From the NCBI GenBank assembly GCA_964632485.1, contig CAZWDO010000004.1, positions 62,001-126,000 on the forward strand: a DNA stretch of 64,000 nt. The letters are read 5' to 3'. A model generated the notes under the pieces. The model did no database searches. It saw nothing but the letters and a program-made list of their open reading frames with translations, and had not been told where the DNA came from. The position numbers and the translations under genes were made by a program. Source of the DNA: CAZWDO01 sp964632485 [NCBI: uncultured bacterium]. GTDB lineage: Bacteria > JAGOEH01. This document shows, piece by piece, positions 43,934 to 52,860 of this stretch (within the stretch, counting starts at the first letter, position 1; each line of letters starts with the position of its first letter).

Positions 43934-45176
43934 CGTTATTATCCGCCATGAATACCTTTCCCGTGTTAAAAGTAAAGGATTTATCATTTCTTCATTGATT
44001 ATGCCTTTTATGATGGCAATCTTGCTATTCCTCCCCCATTACCTCATGCGTTTTCAAAGTGATGAAATAAAAAAAATAATCATTTCCGATTCAACCGGGA
44101 CCTTTTTTGAAGAGATTACACAGGAACTCGCCCCTGATTCACTGATTCAGCTAATAGCAGATCCTGATTTATGCAGTATTGAAAAACTACAGGAAAAGGT
44201 TTATAAAGAAAAAGCCTTTGGATTTGTTATAATTCCGGCGGATGTGGAGACATCTTCCCGGATCTTTTTTTACAGTATTAACCCTGCGAATTTCAGTTTT
44301 GCACGACGAATTGAACAAACAATTTCGCGATTGGTAATCAAACGAAGGACTGCCCATTCGGATTATGATCCCCAAATAATGCAGCAAATTATGCAAAATG
44401 TCAATATGGAAACCTATAAAATCACTAAGACAGGAAGAGCTACCAAAGATCGGGGCGCCGGTTTCGGTTTGGCTTATATCCTGGGATTTACTCTCTATTT
44501 AACAATACTGATTTATGGTATGATGGTCATGAATAGTATTATTGAAGAAAAAACCTCCCGTATCTATGAAGTCATTCTATCCTCAATCCGACCCTTTCCA
44601 TTATTAACCGGAAAGCTGATTGGCATCAGTCTGTTAGGTCTCACCCAATTTCTTTTCTGGATCGCTTTTGGCTTCTTTTTGTGGCGGTTCATTCAACCTG
44701 CCGCCGGGGCATCGCAATTTAATATTTTTGACCTTAGCGGAATTGCCGGGCAGATACACCCTTCTCTCTGGTTTTTCTTTGTATTTTATTTTACGGCTGG
44801 CTATTTTTGCTATTCAGCTCTTTACAGCATCATCGGCGCTGCTGTAAACAATCAGACTGAAGCGCAAAATCTTCAGACTCCGATTACTCTGACTATTGTG
44901 TTTTCATTTCTTTTCATGTTTTTTGTCATCAACAATCCAAATTCCTCGTTAAGCATCATCCTGTCAATTTTACCGCTCACAGCTCCGATTTTGATGATGG
45001 TTCGTTTATCGATCCAATTCCCTCCTTTATGGCAAATCGCCTTAAGCGTTAGCGCGCAAATCATCGGTTTTCTCGCCATTATCTGGATTGCGGCAAAAAT
45101 TTACCGTATCGGCATCCTGATGTATGGCAAACCACCCACTTTTAAAGAATTGTTCCGCTGGATTAAAGAGAACTGA
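43923..45176 (+). CDS. ABC-2 type permease (NatB/YhaP-like)
   Basis: The 417-residue protein has one N-terminal helix, a large extracytoplasmic region (about 50-180) and five to six C-terminal helices (EEKTSRIYEVILSSIRPFPLLTGKLIGI leads the pore part), the ABC2_membrane_3 pattern. It works with the ATPase upstream. Its stop overlaps the start of the LptF/G-like gene by one base (TGATG). Confidence 0.9.
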   Translation: MKINVIIRHEYLSRVKSKGFIISSLIMPFMMAILLFLPHYLMRFQSDEIKKIIISDSTGTFFEEITQELAPDSLIQLIADPDLCSIEKLQEKVYKEKAFGFVIIPADVETSSRIFFYSINPANFSFARRIEQTISRLVIKRRTAHSDYDPQIMQQIMQNVNMETYKITKTGRATKDRGAGFGLAYILGFTLYLTILIYGMMVMNSIIEEKTSRIYEVILSSIRPFPLLTGKLIGISLLGLTQFLFWIAFGFFLWRFIQPAAGASQFNIFDLSGIAGQIHPSLWFFFVFYFTAGYFCYSALYSIIGAAVNNQTEAQNLQTPITLTIVFSFLFMFFVINNPNSSLSIILSILPLTAPILMMVRLSIQFPPLWQIALSVSAQIIGFLAIIWIAAKIYRIGILMYGKPPTFKELFRWIKEN

Positions 45177-46267
45177 TGATTATAAAAATCCTGGATCGTT
45201 ATATTCTTAAAGAATTTGTAACTGTTCTCATTGTGAGCTTATTTGCCTTTGTAGCTATTTTTGTGATTGTTGATTTTCTTGATTTTGCCGATAATTTGAT
45301 TGAAAAAAATGCCCGACTGGTAGATATTTTTTATTACTACCTGCTATTTATCCCTTTTATCTACAACATCATGAGCCCTCCCGCCATGTTGATGGCCAGC
45401 CTTTTTGCCTTCAATCGCATGGCCAGGCGCTCCGAAATTATTGCGATCCGATCATCCGGGTTATCGTTACTTCGAATTATTCGTCCTATCTTGATAGTGG
45501 CCGCCCTTTTTACCCTCGGCAATATTTGGATTAGTCACTCCATTCTTCCAACTATTGAATTGAAACGCTGGGAAGTCAAACAGTACCAGCTATATCGACG
45601 GTCACCACAGAACCAATCCCCTACCAGCCAGCTTTCTTTTCGAGATAAAAGCCAACGCTTTTATTTCTTTTACTATTACAACCCCGCTCAGAAAACCGGG
45701 TATAATGTTTTGGTTAATACGGTTGAAAGTAATTATATCCGCAACCGGCTTTCCGCCACAAAAGTATCTGTCAGCGACACAGGATGGACTTTTTTTGATG
45801 TTCGGATATGGGAATATGACCCTCAGGGAGACATCATCAAAATTAATAACATGCCCCGGTACTTTGACAACTCTATTAAACTTCTACCTGAATTTTTTGT
45901 TAAGCCGGAAAAGAAAATCCAGCACATGACCTGGATTGAACTCAATGAATACATTGAGTTGCTAAAAATCGGGGGACAATCCTATGCGCAACCTCTCATG
46001 GAGCTCTATTTGCGTTTTTCGTTCCCCTTTGCCGGCTTTGTTACTGTCTTGTTTGGAGCGCCTTTAGCCGTCCGGCAATACCGGAGAAAAAGCGCTTCAA
46101 TCGGATTTACTATCAGCCTGCTGATCTGTTTTCTATATTATGGATTGCAGCGAGTTTTTCAATCCATGGGCAACAACGGTATTCTCGATCCATTCTGGTC
46201 AGCCTGGATAAGTAATATTATCTTTGGTGTTATGGGCATTACCTTTCTCTTATCATCCAACAAATAA
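45176..46267 (+). CDS. LptF/LptG-family permease
   Basis: The 363-residue protein has the YjgP/YjgQ layout: three N-terminal helices (IIKILDRYILKEFV at the start; the coupling segment SEIIAIRSSGLSLLRI near 91), a periplasmic beta-jellyroll region (about 130-270) and three C-terminal helices. LptF/G form the inner-membrane gate for lipopolysaccharide export with LptB. FCB bacteria often carry several such permeases away from lptB. I cannot decide between F and G. The position after an ABC exporter hints at lipid or envelope transport. Confidence 0.87.
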   Translation: MIIKILDRYILKEFVTVLIVSLFAFVAIFVIVDFLDFADNLIEKNARLVDIFYYYLLFIPFIYNIMSPPAMLMASLFAFNRMARRSEIIAIRSSGLSLLRIIRPILIVAALFTLGNIWISHSILPTIELKRWEVKQYQLYRRSPQNQSPTSQLSFRDKSQRFYFFYYYNPAQKTGYNVLVNTVESNYIRNRLSATKVSVSDTGWTFFDVRIWEYDPQGDIIKINNMPRYFDNSIKLLPEFFVKPEKKIQHMTWIELNEYIELLKIGGQSYAQPLMELYLRFSFPFAGFVTVLFGAPLAVRQYRRKSASIGFTISLLICFLYYGLQRVFQSMGNNGILDPFWSAWISNIIFGVMGITFLLSSNK

Positions 46268-46277
46268 AGGATCTCAA

Positions 46278-47771
46278 ATGATTAAAAGGAACGCTCGCTT
46301 TCAATGGCTACTTGTTCTTCCGGTATTTTTCAGCTTCATCACTCTTTCGACCGGGGAAACAGCTATCCATGAGCTATACCGATCATTTGACAGCAATGCG
46401 CGGCTTCCCGGGCACATCATATTAACAAATCACGAGTATGCGCTGAGCAACTGCCTGTCTCTCAGCGCGCAATTCGAATCAATTACTTTAGATACTATTG
46501 GCTACTCGGTAGAAAACAGGCCACTGCTGAAATTGAAATTTGGCCAGGGCCCAATTCGGATTCTCCTTTGGACCCAGATGCATGGTAATGAGCCAACAGC
46601 TACCGCCGCATTAATTTCCATATTTCATTATCTCGGCAATGGCTATAAACAACAGGAAGAAATAACCCGCAAAATTTTCGATAAATTGACTATTCATGCC
46701 ATTATTCTGCTCAACCCGGACGGCGCCGAGAGATTCAACCGTCGCAACGCTCAGGATATCGACATCAACCGTGATGCCCTGCAACTTGCAACTCCTGAAG
46801 GCCGCGCCCTGGATTCATGCAGGAAGGCAATCCACCCCCAATTTGGATTTAATCTCCACAATATGTATGGACGTGAAACCGTGGACAGAACCGGGAAAAC
46901 TTTGAAATTTGCTTTAATGGCTCCTGCTGCCGACCCTCAAAATAGTGACCCACCCAATCGGTTGAAAGCCAAGCAGGTTTGTGTCGCTTTAAAAGAATTT
47001 TTTGAAACATTTATTCCCGGCCATATCGCTCGCTATGATGGCTCATACATGGCACGGGCATTTGGCGATGCCATGCAAGCTCATGGCGTCAGCACTATTT
47101 TGATTGAGGCGGGGACTTCAACCGACGATACTCCTGAATATCTTGTTAAACTCGAATATTCCGCCTTGTTACAATTATTCTATACAATTGCCAACCAGTC
47201 CCTTGGGAAATATAATCCCAATCATTACAATTCAATTCCCCTGGAAGGCCCTCCATTTTATGATCTGCTCATTAAAAAATGTGCCATCCTCAATGGCATT
47301 AATACAACTTCATTTATTTCAGACCTGGCCATCAATTTCAATCTTAGTAAAATCCATTCAGACACGATTAAACTTCAACCGGTTATTATGGATATTGGCG
47401 ATTTAGATCATGCAATTGCCATAGATACGATCAAAGACACTAATCTCATTGTTTGTCCGAAAGTTGCATTCCCGGAACAATTCAAAAAACAACTTCTTCC
47501 ATGGCATTTCGCCCAAGACTACTACCCGTGCCAAATGCAACCCTGGTTTAATCAATTATCCTCAGAATTGGAGCTGGGCCAAATTTCATTCAATCTTATT
47601 CCGCTGCTTAGCGCCAATGCTAAAGGTTGGCAAGGTGAGTTTTCAACTATCATTGCCAGAGATCAGAAACTAAACCTGATCCTTTTTAGAAAAACTGACA
47701 ATTTTTCTTTAAAACTGGATAATATCAAACGAATTATTAAGTACGAGATCATTCTCCCTAAAACTTTTTAA
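46278..47771 (+). CDS. Secreted M14-family metallopeptidase-like protein
   Basis: The 497-residue protein begins with a signal peptide (about 1-28) and an M14 carboxypeptidase domain: zinc ligands His and Glu in QMHGNEPTATAAL, substrate-binding DINRDALQLATPEGRAL, third ligand His in FNLHNMYGRETVD, and catalytic Glu in TILIEAGTSTDD. The C-terminal 180 residues are not assigned. Such enzymes cut the C-terminal residue from peptides, including peptidoglycan stems. ATG 46278 follows AAAGGATCTCAA; an earlier frame from 46224 would lie inside the permease gene. It is the last gene of this operon. Confidence 0.85.
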   Translation: MIKRNARFQWLLVLPVFFSFITLSTGETAIHELYRSFDSNARLPGHIILTNHEYALSNCLSLSAQFESITLDTIGYSVENRPLLKLKFGQGPIRILLWTQMHGNEPTATAALISIFHYLGNGYKQQEEITRKIFDKLTIHAIILLNPDGAERFNRRNAQDIDINRDALQLATPEGRALDSCRKAIHPQFGFNLHNMYGRETVDRTGKTLKFALMAPAADPQNSDPPNRLKAKQVCVALKEFFETFIPGHIARYDGSYMARAFGDAMQAHGVSTILIEAGTSTDDTPEYLVKLEYSALLQLFYTIANQSLGKYNPNHYNSIPLEGPPFYDLLIKKCAILNGINTTSFISDLAINFNLSKIHSDTIKLQPVIMDIGDLDHAIAIDTIKDTNLIVCPKVAFPEQFKKQLLPWHFAQDYYPCQMQPWFNQLSSELELGQISFNLIPLLSANAKGWQGEFSTIIARDQKLNLILFRKTDNFSLKLDNIKRIIKYEIILPKTF

Positions 47772-47833
47772 CCAATTAATCCCCTTTTGTTTACTGAACA
47801 ATTTTTATGAATTTTTCAAAATAAAAAAAATAC

Positions 47834-47862
47834 TTGACACATTGATGACCCTACGTTATAAT
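47834..47862 (+). promoter_or_regulatory. Strong sigma70-type promoter for the Asp-box T9SS cargo gene
   Basis: TTGACA (47834-47839) and TATAAT (47857-47862) match consensus fully with a 17-base spacer. The ATG at 47892 is 29 bases downstream of the -10 box and follows AAGGAGGA, so expression should be high. Confidence 0.85.
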
Positions 47863-47891
47863 ACAAAAAATAAACTACCAAGGAGGATTTA

Positions 47892-50800
47892 ATGAAACGT
47901 TTACTGTTTTTTGTCTGTATGACATCTATCCTGGCTGCAGGAGTTCACGCTCAACTTACACCTTGGAATTCATTGCCCTCTTATGAAGACCAACGTTTTA
48001 ATGCAATAGTCACCCTAAGTACTACTTCAGTACTGTTTGGCACAGGGGATGGCTATATTTTCAGATCCGATAACCAGGGGAACTCCCTGATGCTAATCCA
48101 CACCACTTCAACCGGAAATGGGATTTTAAGCATGAAAATGCTTGGCCAAACGATCATTGGAACCGTTGCAGGTGGCTATTTAGTTAAATCCACCGACCAA
48201 GGCGCGACCTGGATCGATATCGATGTTACAGCGATTACCAGTTATGACCTTAATGATGTTTATATGATGACGGAATTGGAATTTTGGGTTGTGGGTGATG
48301 GCAAAAACAATGTAGACCCCATTACAATTCTCCATACAATCGATGGGGGTACCAGTTTTGATAAAATTTCCAATAGTTACACTAAAAGCAGCGGGGACGC
48401 GATTACATTTATTAATAGCAACACAATCGGGATCATTGGGTATGGCGATGGGATCATTGTATCACCCGATGGCGGTCAGACCTGGGTGGAGCCCGCGAGC
48501 ATTGACTTTAGCGGCATTGATTACACTCGTAAAGATATACGTAGTTTAGTAAAATTAAACGACAACACCGTAATCGGTGTCGGCTGGGGTTCATTCGCTT
48601 CTGGATTGCAAAATACCATTATACTTAAATCCTATGACGGAGTCTCATGGACTAATATGGCGCCAACCGGTGCGAACGCTGCTTATGCAAATGCTTATGG
48701 CCTTTTTTTTGAAGATGAAAATACCGGTTATTTAGGATTGGGTGGAACAGCCTACGGAGGCGCGATTCAAAAAACCACCGATGGAGGAGAAACCTGGCAA
48801 TTAATCAATGTATGCCCTAATTATATTTATTCCATCGGAAAAGTTGGCAACCGACTGCTTTTTGGCGGCAATTACAGCGGACTCTGGGCCTCTGACAATA
48901 GTGGCGCAAGTTTTTCCCCTTTAGCCAAATCAACCAGCGCATGTTTCGCAATCGATGCTTCAGGCGATGAGATCGTTATGGGTGGCAGAGATGGAATGTT
49001 CCTTTATTCCGGCGACAAGGGCGCAAATTTTCAATACGGCCTGCTTGCCACTCCCGATCGCAATCAATCCCAGATCCAAAGCATAGCCATTGATCCGACT
49101 TCCAGCCGAATTTGGGCTGTAGGATTACAATTTATTAAAAAATATTCCGATGATCATGGTCAAACCTGGAATTCTGCCGGAGAGTGGGAAATGAATTCCC
49201 TCAGCTCTCTGGAGTGCATTAAAATTTATAGCGATGGCATCTATGCAGCCGGCCGCATTAAACGCCCGGCGGAAAATAAATATGATGATTTAATTCTAAA
49301 AAGCTCGGACAATGGCGTGACCTGGGATACCCTGACCCAAGCCAATTCAGCCGGCAACTATGCCGTAAGTATGGCAAAATCAGGCAATCTAATCGCTTAT
49401 ACCGACAACAAAGGAAATCTGATCATTTCCAGCGATAATGGCGCAACATGGCAAACCAAACCAACTGCCACTACAAAAACTCTTAATGACATCTTGTTCG
49501 ACGAATCACGTATCTGGTGCGGTGGAGGACAGGGAGCCTTGATGCTTACTGAAGATAATGGTGATAACTGGACCAGTTTCGATTTGGGCACAACGAATAA
49601 TATCTATGATATGGCCAAAAGCGGAACCAAAATTTTAGCGCTTGATCAAAGACTGGGTATATATGTTACTGAAGATGCCGGCGATAACTGGACTCTTTTA
49701 CCATTTGCAGATACTACACTTTTTTACTATCAAATGACGGTAGTGGATGATCAGGTTTTTATCACCGGCAGCAATGGGACCATAGAGCAGATCGATTTAT
49801 CTGCAAGTTCAAGTGGCCTGCTTCCCAACTTGGTGATCGCACAGGAAGTCCTCTACAACGACTCAATTGCCAGCGGTTTGATTTTCAAACCGGGCTGCAT
49901 TCTCGATAACGGGCAGACCATCTGGTTGTCCGGCGATGCCGGTTCGGCTGCCGGCGCTTCCTATGTTTTTCTCTCCACCGACGGTGGCCAGACCTTCACT
50001 CAAAGCCCGCCCATCGAAGGCCGCGTGGCTAATCTGGATGCATTCGATGCCAATACCGCCCTGATCGCCATGGCTTCCGGCCATATCTGGAAGACCGAAG
50101 ACGGCGGCGAGAGCTGGATTGACGTTTATTCCTATACCAATGGTGAATGGTTTGACGGTTTGTGTATTATCAACGATACCGTGGCTGTGGCTTTCGGCGA
50201 CGGCCCCAATGACGGGTATATGCATTTCGTCCGTACCGAAGACCGCGGAGAATTCTGGGATGAGATCTCGGGAATCGATTATATGAATTCCGCCTATGCG
50301 ATCTATTCCTGGGGCACGGCGATAATGAATATCGGGGATACCATTTTTGCCGGCGCCTGTAATTCGGGTTACAATCAGGCCTATTTTTACCGGTCCTATG
50401 ATGCCGGAATGAACTGGGAAACCTTCGAGGTCATGACCGGTGTTTCCGGCCGCATCAACGGCGTCGCCATGATTAACGGCCAGCAGGGCCTTGCCAGCGG
50501 CCGCATTTCAGCCGGTGTCAGCGTGATCCTTGCGACCACTGACGGCGGTGAAACCTGGGATGAATGCGCTCAACCCGGCGATAGCGCGACCTATATCAAT
50601 TCGGTGACTGCCATTCCCGGTACCAATATCATTGTGGCCGGCGGGGATGCCAATGAAGTGTTTTATACTGACGATCTGGGCGCAACCTGGGAATCGGTAG
50701 TAGTTGAAGGCGAAGAAGCCAACGATTTTCTGGGCGGTCTTTTTCTGAATCAAAATACCGGTTATATGTTTACCTACAATGGCCCGGTCTATAAATTCAA

Positions 50801-51113
50801 TACAACTTCCACCGCCATTTGCGAGACCCCGGGAATAAGTAAGCAGAAAAAAATATTCGAGTTACAGTCCAATTTCCCCAACCCCTTCAATCCACAAACC
50901 CATATTCGCTTTAAACTGAATCAAAGTGAACAGGTGCAACTGGTAGTCTTCGATATTCTGGGCCGCCATATTGCAACCCTGATCAATCAAACCCTACCGG
51001 CCGGCGAGCATACAGTTACCTATCAACCGGCTCAATCCGCTACCGGCGTATATTATTATATGCTCAAAGCCGGCAAACAAGTTGAATCCCGTAAAATGAT
51101 GTTCATCAAATAA
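47892..51113 (+). CDS. Large secreted Asp-box (BNR/sortilin-like) repeat protein with T9SS type A sorting domain
   Basis: The 1073-residue protein has a signal peptide (about 1-20), about fifteen Asp-box repeats of the form S/T-x-D-x-G-x-T/S-W (for example TTDGGETW, SSDNGATW, KTEDGGESW) that build beta-propellers, and a C-terminal T9SS sorting domain (about 990-1073) with NFPNPFNP and VFDILGRHIATL. It should cross the outer membrane by T9SS and stay on the surface or be released. Function is not known; Asp-box propellers occur in glycoside hydrolases, sortilins and adhesins. From about 49,800 the DNA becomes GC-rich (about 57 percent against about 43 percent before), suggesting a mosaic gene. 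Confidence 0.88.
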   Translation: MKRLLFFVCMTSILAAGVHAQLTPWNSLPSYEDQRFNAIVTLSTTSVLFGTGDGYIFRSDNQGNSLMLIHTTSTGNGILSMKMLGQTIIGTVAGGYLVKSTDQGATWIDIDVTAITSYDLNDVYMMTELEFWVVGDGKNNVDPITILHTIDGGTSFDKISNSYTKSSGDAITFINSNTIGIIGYGDGIIVSPDGGQTWVEPASIDFSGIDYTRKDIRSLVKLNDNTVIGVGWGSFASGLQNTIILKSYDGVSWTNMAPTGANAAYANAYGLFFEDENTGYLGLGGTAYGGAIQKTTDGGETWQLINVCPNYIYSIGKVGNRLLFGGNYSGLWASDNSGASFSPLAKSTSACFAIDASGDEIVMGGRDGMFLYSGDKGANFQYGLLATPDRNQSQIQSIAIDPTSSRIWAVGLQFIKKYSDDHGQTWNSAGEWEMNSLSSLECIKIYSDGIYAAGRIKRPAENKYDDLILKSSDNGVTWDTLTQANSAGNYAVSMAKSGNLIAYTDNKGNLIISSDNGATWQTKPTATTKTLNDILFDESRIWCGGGQGALMLTEDNGDNWTSFDLGTTNNIYDMAKSGTKILALDQRLGIYVTEDAGDNWTLLPFADTTLFYYQMTVVDDQVFITGSNGTIEQIDLSASSSGLLPNLVIAQEVLYNDSIASGLIFKPGCILDNGQTIWLSGDAGSAAGASYVFLSTDGGQTFTQSPPIEGRVANLDAFDANTALIAMASGHIWKTEDGGESWIDVYSYTNGEWFDGLCIINDTVAVAFGDGPNDGYMHFVRTEDRGEFWDEISGIDYMNSAYAIYSWGTAIMNIGDTIFAGACNSGYNQAYFYRSYDAGMNWETFEVMTGVSGRINGVAMINGQQGLASGRISAGVSVILATTDGGETWDECAQPGDSATYINSVTAIPGTNIIVAGGDANEVFYTDDLGATWESVVVEGEEANDFLGGLFLNQNTGYMFTYNGPVYKFNTTSTAICETPGISKQKKIFELQSNFPNPFNPQTHIRFKLNQSEQVQLVVFDILGRHIATLINQTLPAGEHTVTYQPAQSATGVYYYMLKAGKQVESRKMMFIK

Positions 51114-51136
51114 TTTTTCCCAATCTGACTTATAAA

Positions 51137-51170
51137 GCCCCCTGTCCATATCTGGTCAGGGGGTTTTTAT
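51137..51170 (+). terminator. Intrinsic terminator of the Asp-box cargo gene
   Basis: CCCCCTG (51138-51144) pairs with CAGGGGG (51157-51163), closing a 12-base loop with extra internal pairs, followed by five T and AT-rich DNA. It lies 24 bases after the stop codon. Confidence 0.9.
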
Positions 51171-51381
51171 TTTCCGTAAACTGGAAATTTATTACCTGCT
51201 ATTTTAGAGACTATAATGTTTGAAAAAAAACTTAACTATAAACACCGGCAAATCAAATATCTTCTGAATTTTTTTGATCTATTATTACATTTATGGACAT
51301 CATTTCCAAATCCTCAGTACCATCCGTAATGATATTCATAGAAAAAATATTAAAAAATCCTAGGTTTCCGACCATCTAAAG

Positions 51382-52860
51382 TTAAAACTGGAAATAGATA
51401 AAAGGAACGATTTCAGATGATGATATCTGGATTACAATCCAAATCGTCATGGCGAGTACAGCCGATTTAAGCGGCCAAGGTGTCAAGATAAAATAATTCA
51501 TGATTTTTTTTATAACTGTTTCAGATATAAAATGCGAAAAAAATCCCAAAACAAGCAGAGCGCTAACAACAGGATACCCAACTAACCATTCTCTTCCAAT
51601 TTGCGGATTAAAGGCCAATGCGATCCGCTTAAGGACCAACCAGGCATCAGCAAACGAAGTAGCGCGAAAAAAAATCCAGCAGAAACAAACAAAATGAAAG
51701 GTCCAAAACCATGCCAATCCTTTTGACCACCATCGAGTAGGGTTCAAGTATGATGGGAAAATAGTGGCAAGTTTTTTTTCAACTGCCAGTATCGAACCAT
51801 GCATTGCGCCCCAAAACACAAATTTCCAGTTTGCTCCATGCCATAATCCTCCCAACAGCATCGTTAGTAATAAATTAATATAAGTACGCCAGGGTCCCTT
51901 ACGATTCCCACCCAAGCCATAATACAAGTAGTCGCGTAACCAGGATGACAGGGAAATATGCCAGCGTCGCCAAAAATCAGTCAAAGATAAGGACTGATAG
52001 GGCAATCGAAAATTTTCAGGCAAATGGAAACCCATCAGCAGTCCCAAACCGATCGCCATATCGGAATACCCGGAAAAATCGCAATAAATCTGAACGGCGT
52101 ACCCATAAACAGCCATTAAATTTTCAAAACCACTATATAAGGCAGGTTGGTCGAATACTCGGTCCACAAAATTAACGCTGATATAATCTGAGATAACCGC
52201 TTTTTTAAACAAACCGCCAATAATCAACGCGAGTCCCCTGCCAATATCATTATCGCTAAGTACAATTTTTTTTCGAATTTGGGGGATAAAATCAATGGCC
52301 CGCACAATCGGGCCGGCTACCAATTGGGGAAAAAATGCAACAAAGAAACCGAAATCCAGGATACTTTTCACCGGTTTCATTCGCCCCCGATAAATATCGA
52401 TTGAATAGCTTAGGGTCTGAAATGTATAAAACGAAATCCCGACGGGAAGAAAAATATCCGTAGAATGCCACTCTTTACCAAGGAAATAGTATCCGGTTGC
52501 CAAAAAAAAATTTGTGTATTTAAAGTAACCCAAAATACTAAGATTAGAAATTAGACTGGCTGCCAACAGCCATTTTGCCCGAAAAGTACCACGGTTCCTA
52601 TCGATTGCAAAAACGAGACTATAATCAATGACAGTGCTTAACAATAAAATCCAAAACCAGCATCCACTGCTTTTATAATAGAAAAATACAGAAAACAAAA
52701 ATAGATATAACGTTCGGATCGTCACCTGGTCTTTAATGAAAATGAATACTAAATAGAAAATGATGAATCCAATAAAAAAGTAGCTGCTGTTGAAAAGCAG
52801 TGGTTGCTCTGGATTATATAGAAAAATATTGAGGATTTGGTTAGACAAATCAACGGGCAT
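51382..52860 (-). CDS. MBOAT-family membrane-bound O-acyltransferase (AlgI/PatA-like)
   Basis: The 492-residue protein has about 11-12 membrane helices and the MBOAT signatures FFPQLVAGPIVR, WRRWHISLSSWLRDY and LLGGLWHGANWKFVFWG, where the last histidine is catalytic. Relatives move acetyl groups from the cytoplasm to an SGNH partner that acetylates alginate (AlgI) or peptidoglycan (PatA). I chose ATG 52860, which overlaps the upstream SGNH gene by 11 bases; the longer frame to 52992 lies inside that gene. Together with two SGNH proteins it forms an O-acetylation module whose substrate is not certain. Confidence 0.92.
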   Translation of the reverse strand: MPVDLSNQILNIFLYNPEQPLLFNSSYFFIGFIIFYLVFIFIKDQVTIRTLYLFLFSVFFYYKSSGCWFWILLLSTVIDYSLVFAIDRNRGTFRAKWLLAASLISNLSILGYFKYTNFFLATGYYFLGKEWHSTDIFLPVGISFYTFQTLSYSIDIYRGRMKPVKSILDFGFFVAFFPQLVAGPIVRAIDFIPQIRKKIVLSDNDIGRGLALIIGGLFKKAVISDYISVNFVDRVFDQPALYSGFENLMAVYGYAVQIYCDFSGYSDMAIGLGLLMGFHLPENFRLPYQSLSLTDFWRRWHISLSSWLRDYLYYGLGGNRKGPWRTYINLLLTMLLGGLWHGANWKFVFWGAMHGSILAVEKKLATIFPSYLNPTRWWSKGLAWFWTFHFVCFCWIFFRATSFADAWLVLKRIALAFNPQIGREWLVGYPVVSALLVLGFFSHFISETVIKKIMNYFILTPWPLKSAVLAMTIWIVIQISSSEIVPFIYFQF

